NCBI GenBank assembly: GCA_028289645.1
Contig: JANQOK010000023.1
Location: 1 to 64,000 of the forward strand
DNA: 64,000 bases
Direction of reading: 5' to 3'
DNA from: Anderseniella sp.
GTDB taxonomy: Bacteria > Pseudomonadota > Alphaproteobacteria > Rhizobiales > Aestuariivirgaceae
Part shown: positions 60,023 through 64,000 of the stretch, in pieces
Layout: each line of letters opens with the position of its first letter
Numbering within the stretch: position 1 is the stretch's first letter
Program-made: the position numbers and the translations under genes
Notes under the pieces: generated by a model
Database searches by the model: none
What the model saw: the letters and a program-made list of their open reading frames with translations, nothing else
What the model was told of the DNA's origin: nothing

Positions 60023-60819
60023 TGAGCCAGGCTCCGCTATTGTCCATTGAAAACACCGGCAGCATCCTGCGGCTGACGCTGATGCGCGGTGCACAGCGCA
60101 ATCCGCTGTCATTTGCGATGCTTGACGCGATTGTCGGCGCGCTGGAGGCGGCTGCGGCTGACAAATCGGTACGCGCCATTATTATTGCCGGCGAGGCACC
60201 GGGGTTTTGCGGCGGTCATGATCTTAAGGAAATGACCTCGCACCGCATCGACGAAGATGGCGGCAGGGCCTTCTACGAGGCTCTGTTTGCACGCTGCTCT
60301 GAGATGATGCAGATGATCGTCGCGCATCCGAAGATCATCATTGCCGAGGTCAACGGGATTGCCACGGCCGCCGGCTGCCAGCTGGTCGCGGCATGCGACA
60401 TGGCGGTTGCCGGCGCTTCCGCACGGTTCGGAGTCAACGGCATCAATTCCGGCCTGTTCTGTTCCACGCCGATGGTGGCCCTGTCGCGCAATATCGGCCG
60501 CAAGCGCGCCATGGAGCTGTTGACCACGGGAGCGCTGATGAATGCCCACGAGGCCATGACGGCCGGTATTGTCAACCGCATCTGCGCCGATGATGATCTT
60601 GGCAAGACCACGCAGCAACTTGCCGCTACGCTGGCCGAGCGGTCGCAGGCCGTTCTGGCGCTGGGCAAGAAGGCGTTCTACGAGCAAATCGAAATGCCGC
60701 TGGATCAGGCCTATCGGCACACCTCGAAGGTCATCGTCGACAACATGATGATGAAGGACGCGCAGGAAGGCATTGGCGCATTTCTCGACAAACGCAAACC
60801 GGAATGGAATGACGAATGA
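60022..60819 (+). CDS. Enoyl-CoA hydratase/isomerase family protein
   Basis: The 265-residue crotonase-fold enzyme has an oxyanion-hole segment AGEAPGFCGGHDLKEM (about 60) and NGIATAAGCQLVAACDMAVA (about 115). The family catalytic Glu pair region reads GVNGINSGLFCSTPM, lacking the usual Glu, so a hydratase function is not certain. It is coupled by one- and four-base overlaps to its neighbours. Confidence 0.88.
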   Translation: MSQAPLLSIENTGSILRLTLMRGAQRNPLSFAMLDAIVGALEAAAADKSVRAIIIAGEAPGFCGGHDLKEMTSHRIDEDGGRAFYEALFARCSEMMQMIVAHPKIIIAEVNGIATAAGCQLVAACDMAVAGASARFGVNGINSGLFCSTPMVALSRNIGRKRAMELLTTGALMNAHEAMTAGIVNRICADDDLGKTTQQLAATLAERSQAVLALGKKAFYEQIEMPLDQAYRHTSKVIVDNMMMKDAQEGIGAFLDKRKPEWNDE

Positions 60820-61247
60820 CCGGTCTTGAACCGCGTATCTCCATTGTGACGCTCGGGGTGGACGACATGAAACGTGCCAGAACGTTTTATGAACGCCTGG
60901 GCTGGAGCGCTTCGGCATCGTCCAACGACAATGTCACCTTCTTCAATATGGGTGGCATGATCCTCGGCCTGTATGGACGCGAAGCGCTGGCAGAAGATGC
61001 CCAGGTCGAGTTTTCGCCCTGCTCGTTCACAGGCGTGTCGCTGGCGCACAATTGCGAGAGCGAAGAGCGGGTGGATGCGGTCATGGCGTTTGCCGAAGCA
61101 GCCGGCGCCAAGGTGGTCAAACCGCCTGAAAAAGTGTTCTGGGGCGGGTATTCCGGCTATTTTTCCGATCCGGACGGTCATTTGTGGGAAGTTGCCCACA
61201 ACCCGTTCTTCCCGCTGGATGACGACGGCCGGATCACCGCGCCATGA
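60816..61247 (+). CDS. VOC (glyoxalase/bleomycin-resistance) family protein
   Basis: The 143-residue single VOC protein reads RISIVTLGVDDMKRARTFYERLGW, then WGGYSGYFSDPDGHLWEVAHNPFFPLDD, with the conserved metal Glu in WEVAHNP. Substrate unknown. ATGA overlaps on both sides link it with enoyl-CoA hydratase and CoA-binding genes. Confidence 0.88.
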   Translation: MTGLEPRISIVTLGVDDMKRARTFYERLGWSASASSNDNVTFFNMGGMILGLYGREALAEDAQVEFSPCSFTGVSLAHNCESEERVDAVMAFAEAAGAKVVKPPEKVFWGGYSGYFSDPDGHLWEVAHNPFFPLDDDGRITAP

Positions 61248-61774
61248 ACCACGACGATTACGAGGCGGGCTACATCCGCAAAATCCTGGAAGACGTCAGA
61301 ACCGTCGCCGTGGTCGGTGCGTCCTCCAATGAAGCCAGGCCGTCTTTCTTTGTGACCAAGTATCTGATCGACAAGGGCTACAGGGTGTTTCCGCTAAACC
61401 CCGGCATGGCCGGCAAGGAGATCTGCGGACGCACGGTCTATGCATCCCTGACCGACGTGCCGGAGGCGATCGACATGGTCGATATTTTTCGCAACTCCGC
61501 CGTGGCTGCAAGTTTTGTCGATCAGGCGCTGACGCTGAAGCCGGTCCCGAAAGTCATCTGGATGCAATTGACGGTGCGCCATGACGAGGCGGCTGCCAGA
61601 GCCGAGGCGGCAGGTGTGCGGGTGGTGATGAATCGCTGCCCAAAAATCGAATACGGCAAGTTGTCGGGCGAATGGGGCTGGGTCGGCGGCAATTCCGGTG
61701 TGATCTCATCTAAGAAACAGTCGCTGCACGGGTCCGGCAAGATGCAGAGCCTCGGCATCGTCAAGCAGCCGTGA
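61244..61774 (+). CDS. CoA-binding domain protein (YccU-like)
   Basis: The 176-residue protein has a CoA-binding Rossmann domain (VAVVGASSNEARPSFFVTKYLIDKGYRVFPLNPG, then LTDVPEAIDMVDIFRNS) and the C-terminal VVMNRCPKIEY motif of the YccU family. It probably senses or binds CoA or acyl-CoA; biochemical role undefined. It ends the four-gene coupled run that began at 59294. Confidence 0.87.
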   Translation: MNHDDYEAGYIRKILEDVRTVAVVGASSNEARPSFFVTKYLIDKGYRVFPLNPGMAGKEICGRTVYASLTDVPEAIDMVDIFRNSAVAASFVDQALTLKPVPKVIWMQLTVRHDEAAARAEAAGVRVVMNRCPKIEYGKLSGEWGWVGGNSGVISSKKQSLHGSGKMQSLGIVKQP

Positions 61775-61792
61775 CCTGCCAATGCAGTGTTT

Positions 61793-61812
61793 TTGTTCTC
61801 TAAAAAGAACAA
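61793..61812 (+). promoter_or_regulatory. Inverted repeat in metY leader
   Basis: TTGTTCT, loop CTAAAA, AGAACAA: perfect 7 bp arms, 77 bp before the metY ATG, followed by TTGTTTGTTTT. It may be an operator, a weak terminator of the upstream operon, or part of a leader structure. GCTAAA occurs 21 bp further on. Confidence 0.4.
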
Positions 61813-61889
61813 TTGTTTGTTTTGCCGCCCTTTGCTAAAACGCTGCTCCTGCACCGACCATTCTTTTCCGTTCTCAAGGAGCATTTCAC

Positions 61890-63170
61890 ATGAGCGATCA
61901 GCAACCGGGCTTCGACACACTGGCCATTCACGCAGGTGCAAAGCCTGATCCGGCAACCGGCGCGCGTGCCACGCCGATCTACCAGACAACGTCGTTTGTG
62001 TTTGATGATGCCCAGCATGCAGCAGATCTGTTTGCCTTGCGCGCTTTCGGGAACATCTACACCCGGATCATGAACCCGACCCAGGCCGTGCTGGAAGAGA
62101 AGGTGGCGGCCCTTGAAGGCGGTACCGCAGCCCTTGCGACAGCGTCAGGTCACTCCGCCCAGCTGATCATCTGCCATTCGCTGATGATGCCGGGCGACGA
62201 GATCGTCTGCGCCCGCCAGCTGTATGGCGGATCGATCAATGCCTTCAACCATTCCTTCAAGTCGTTCGGATGGAACGTGGTGTGGGCAGACATTGACGAC
62301 ATCTCGTCGTTTGAGAATGCCATCACGGAGAAGACCAAGGCGATCTTCATTGAATCGATCGCCAATCCGGGCGGCCGAGTGACCGACATGGAAGCCATCG
62401 CGGCTGTAGCCAAGAAGGCGCATGTGCCGCTGATCGTCGACAACACTCTGGCCTCGCCTTACCTGTGCCGCCCCATCGAGCACGGCGCCAACATCGTTGT
62501 GCAGTCGCTGACCAAGTTCCTTGGCGGCCACGGCAATTCCATGGGCGGCGTCATTGTCGACGGTGGCAATTTCGACTGGGGCAAGAACAAGGGCCAGTTC
62601 CCGATGCTGAGCGAGCCCAATGCATCCTATAACGGCGTCACCATGTATGAGACCTTCGGCAACATCGCCTTTGCGATCACCTGCCGGGTATTGGGCCTGC
62701 GCGATCTGGGACCGGCGATTTCTCCGTTCAACGCATTCCAGATCCTGACCGGCATGGAAACCCTGTCACTGCGCATGCAGCGCCATTGTGACAACGCGCT
62801 GAAAGTGGCCGAATGGCTGTCGAACGATCCCCGGGTGTCCTGGGTCAGCTACGCCGCGCTTCCCGGCGACAAGGACCATGACAACCAGAAGAAATATGCG
62901 CCAAAGGGCGCCGGTGCCGTGTTCACCTTCGGCCTGAAAGGCGGCTATGATGCGGGTGTCGGCACCGTGTCCAAGGTTGAGCTGTTGTCTCACCTTGCCA
63001 ATGTCGGTGACACCCGTTCGCTGATCATCCACCCGGCGTCGACAACACACTCGCAGCTCACGCCCGAGCAGCTTGAAAGTGCAGGCGCCGGTGCGGACGT
63101 AGTGCGCCTGTCCATCGGTATTGAGGATGTTGCCGACATCATTGCCGATCTCGACCAGGCGATGAGCTGA
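61890..63170 (+). CDS. metY: O-acetylhomoserine sulfhydrylase
   Basis: The 426-residue Cys/Met-metabolism PLP enzyme (fold type I) has FDTLAIHAGAKPDPATGARATPIYQTTSFVF at the start. The PLP-binding Lys lies in IVVQSLTKFLGGHGNSMGGV (about residue 210), and the C-terminal VRLSIGIEDVADII is the family signature. It makes homocysteine from O-acetylhomoserine and sulfide. AAGGAG lies nine bases before the ATG. Confidence 0.94.
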   Translation: MSDQQPGFDTLAIHAGAKPDPATGARATPIYQTTSFVFDDAQHAADLFALRAFGNIYTRIMNPTQAVLEEKVAALEGGTAALATASGHSAQLIICHSLMMPGDEIVCARQLYGGSINAFNHSFKSFGWNVVWADIDDISSFENAITEKTKAIFIESIANPGGRVTDMEAIAAVAKKAHVPLIVDNTLASPYLCRPIEHGANIVVQSLTKFLGGHGNSMGGVIVDGGNFDWGKNKGQFPMLSEPNASYNGVTMYETFGNIAFAITCRVLGLRDLGPAISPFNAFQILTGMETLSLRMQRHCDNALKVAEWLSNDPRVSWVSYAALPGDKDHDNQKKYAPKGAGAVFTFGLKGGYDAGVGTVSKVELLSHLANVGDTRSLIIHPASTTHSQLTPEQLESAGAGADVVRLSIGIEDVADIIADLDQAMS

Positions 63171-63173
63171 CGC

Positions 63174-64000
63174 TCAGACGGACGCCGCCGCGGGCGACAC
63201 GGATGTCCGCGGCGAGCTGCACAGCGCGTGCAGATGCCATATGCAGGCGGTGAGGACGACGAGGGCGCCGCCTTGGTGGATCAGGCCCAGGGTGATCGGC
63301 ACCTGGGCCAGCAGTGTCCAGATGCCGAATCCGATCTGCGCCAGCACGGCCAGCAGGATCGCGAACCCCGACATGCGCACAGCCGGCGGATACGTCTCGC
63401 TCATGGCGCGCATGGCATGCAGCAACGCCAGCAGCGCGATGACGTAGGCCAGCATCCGGTGCTGAAATTGCACCGTGAGAACGTTTTCAAAGAAGTTGCG
63501 CCACGTGGGCTCCATGGCCAGCAGCCCGTTTGGAATGATCCGGCCATCCATAAGCGGCCACGTGTTATGTGACAGACCGGCATCAAGACCGGCGACAAAT
63601 CCGCCCAGTGCCGTTTGCGCGATGATCAGCCCGGTCAGGATCAGTGCTGGCCAGCCCAGGCTGAGCGTGGTGGCCGGCGGGCGTTTGTCCCGGCCAATGC
63701 CGAATGCGGTCCACACGATCGCAGCAAAGATGATGGTTGCCAGGGTGAGGTGAGCGGACAGCCGGTACTGGCTCACATCGGTGCGCTCCACCAGGCCCGA
63801 TTTCACCATGTACCAGCCAAGTGCGCCCTGCAAGCCGCCCAGCACGAACAATGCCAGCAGCCTGGGAATCTGGGACTTATGCAGCCTGCCGGTCAGCCAG
63901 AAGAAGGCGAAGGGTATGAAAAATGCCACGCCGATGGCACGGCCCAGGAAGCGGTGACCCCATTCCCACCAGTAGATGAACTTGAACTCGTCCAGGCTCA
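63174..64000 (-). CDS. ctaA: Heme A synthase (COX15/CtaA), 5' end outside window
   Basis: Partial: coding continues past 64000. About 275 residues are visible, with seven hydrophobic segments and conserved His in WWEWGHRFLGR, LSAHLTLATI, FQHRMLAYVI and GLIHQGGALVVL. It converts heme O to heme A for cytochrome oxidase, which fits the SCO and PCu(A)C genes elsewhere in the window. The stop codon is at 63174, 4 bp from the metY end. Confidence 0.93.
   Translation of the reverse strand, partial: SLDEFKFIYWWEWGHRFLGRAIGVAFFIPFAFFWLTGRLHKSQIPRLLALFVLGGLQGALGWYMVKSGLVERTDVSQYRLSAHLTLATIIFAAIVWTAFGIGRDKRPPATTLSLGWPALILTGLIIAQTALGGFVAGLDAGLSHNTWPLMDGRIIPNGLLAMEPTWRNFFENVLTVQFQHRMLAYVIALLALLHAMRAMSETYPPAVRMSGFAILLAVLAQIGFGIWTLLAQVPITLGLIHQGGALVVLTACIWHLHALCSSPRTSVSPAAASV

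Noticed and set aside
61840-61889. SAM-II riboswitch
   Set aside because: Only GCTAAA is recognisable; I could not find both stems of the pseudoknot, so it is left as a question.

Overview
The window looks like the chromosome of a GC-rich alphaproteobacterium, most likely a Hyphomicrobiales (Rhizobiales) relative. Evidence for this is the set of Rhizobiales-typical protein families, the rplM-rpsI block followed by a metY/ctaA neighbourhood, a form I cox cluster, and TfuA/YcaO genes. I found no rRNA, tRNA, CRISPR array, complete insertion sequence or prophage. Most genes are chromosomal housekeeping or accessory metabolism, packed in short operons with many 1-4 bp start/stop overlaps.

Layout. 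0-2 kb: one end of a small dispersed repeat, then a DUF1007 + NicO metal-transport pair. 2.3-4.5 kb: CcdA and three small genes. 4.6-9 kb: an Old Yellow Enzyme with its ArsR regulator, a SnoaL-like protein, an exported Ntn-hydrolase and PPK2. 9.2-11.7 kb: a divergent metallophosphoesterase and a cobalt-type nitrile hydratase operon. 11.8-15.9 kb: L-2-haloacid dehalogenase, GST-like protein, DCC-family protein, and a divergent NmrA/HxlR pair. 15.9-21.8 kb: RND efflux adaptor and pump, a K+ channel and a CPBP protease. 22-25.6 kb: small exported proteins and a PepSY/response regulator/histidine kinase set interrupted by a 271 bp MITE-like element. 25.6-31.4 kb: a dehydratase, a copper-delivery module (PCu(A)C, SCO, Cys-containing exported protein), a serine hydrolase and a MerR regulator.

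The most unusual region is 31.4-35.9 kb. On the minus strand a SARP/BTAD-type regulator with TPRs, a 59-residue peptide gene with an excellent ribosome binding site, a YcaO gene and a TfuA gene lie in a row. This is the layout of a ribosomally made, post-translationally thioamidated or azoline-modified peptide (RiPP) locus. The peptide gene is too short for usual ORF cut-offs and ends in Cys, and a perfect hairpin separates it from the modification genes.

37.8-46.4 kb is a complete form I aerobic carbon monoxide dehydrogenase cluster (MHYT-LytTR regulator, coxM, S, L, D, E, F, G). The CoxL active-site loop AYRCSFR is the form I signature. A perfect 14 bp direct repeat between the regulator gene and coxM is a strong operator candidate.

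46.6-55.4 kb carries a very large exported beta-propeller/Cys-repeat protein with a highly basic tail. Opposite it is an operon of ECF sigma factor, anti-sigma factor, subtilisin-like protease with a basic Cys-containing N-terminal region, and FAD monooxygenase. After that come a substrate-binding/TRIC channel fusion, two tiny overlapping genes, rpsI/rplM, a thioesterase, an enoyl-CoA hydratase operon, metY and a partial ctaA running off the right edge.

Two copies of the small repeat (1-166 and 22993-23263, inverted relative to each other) share a long stem with a compensatory GG/CC to CC/GG exchange. This suggests the fold itself is under selection.
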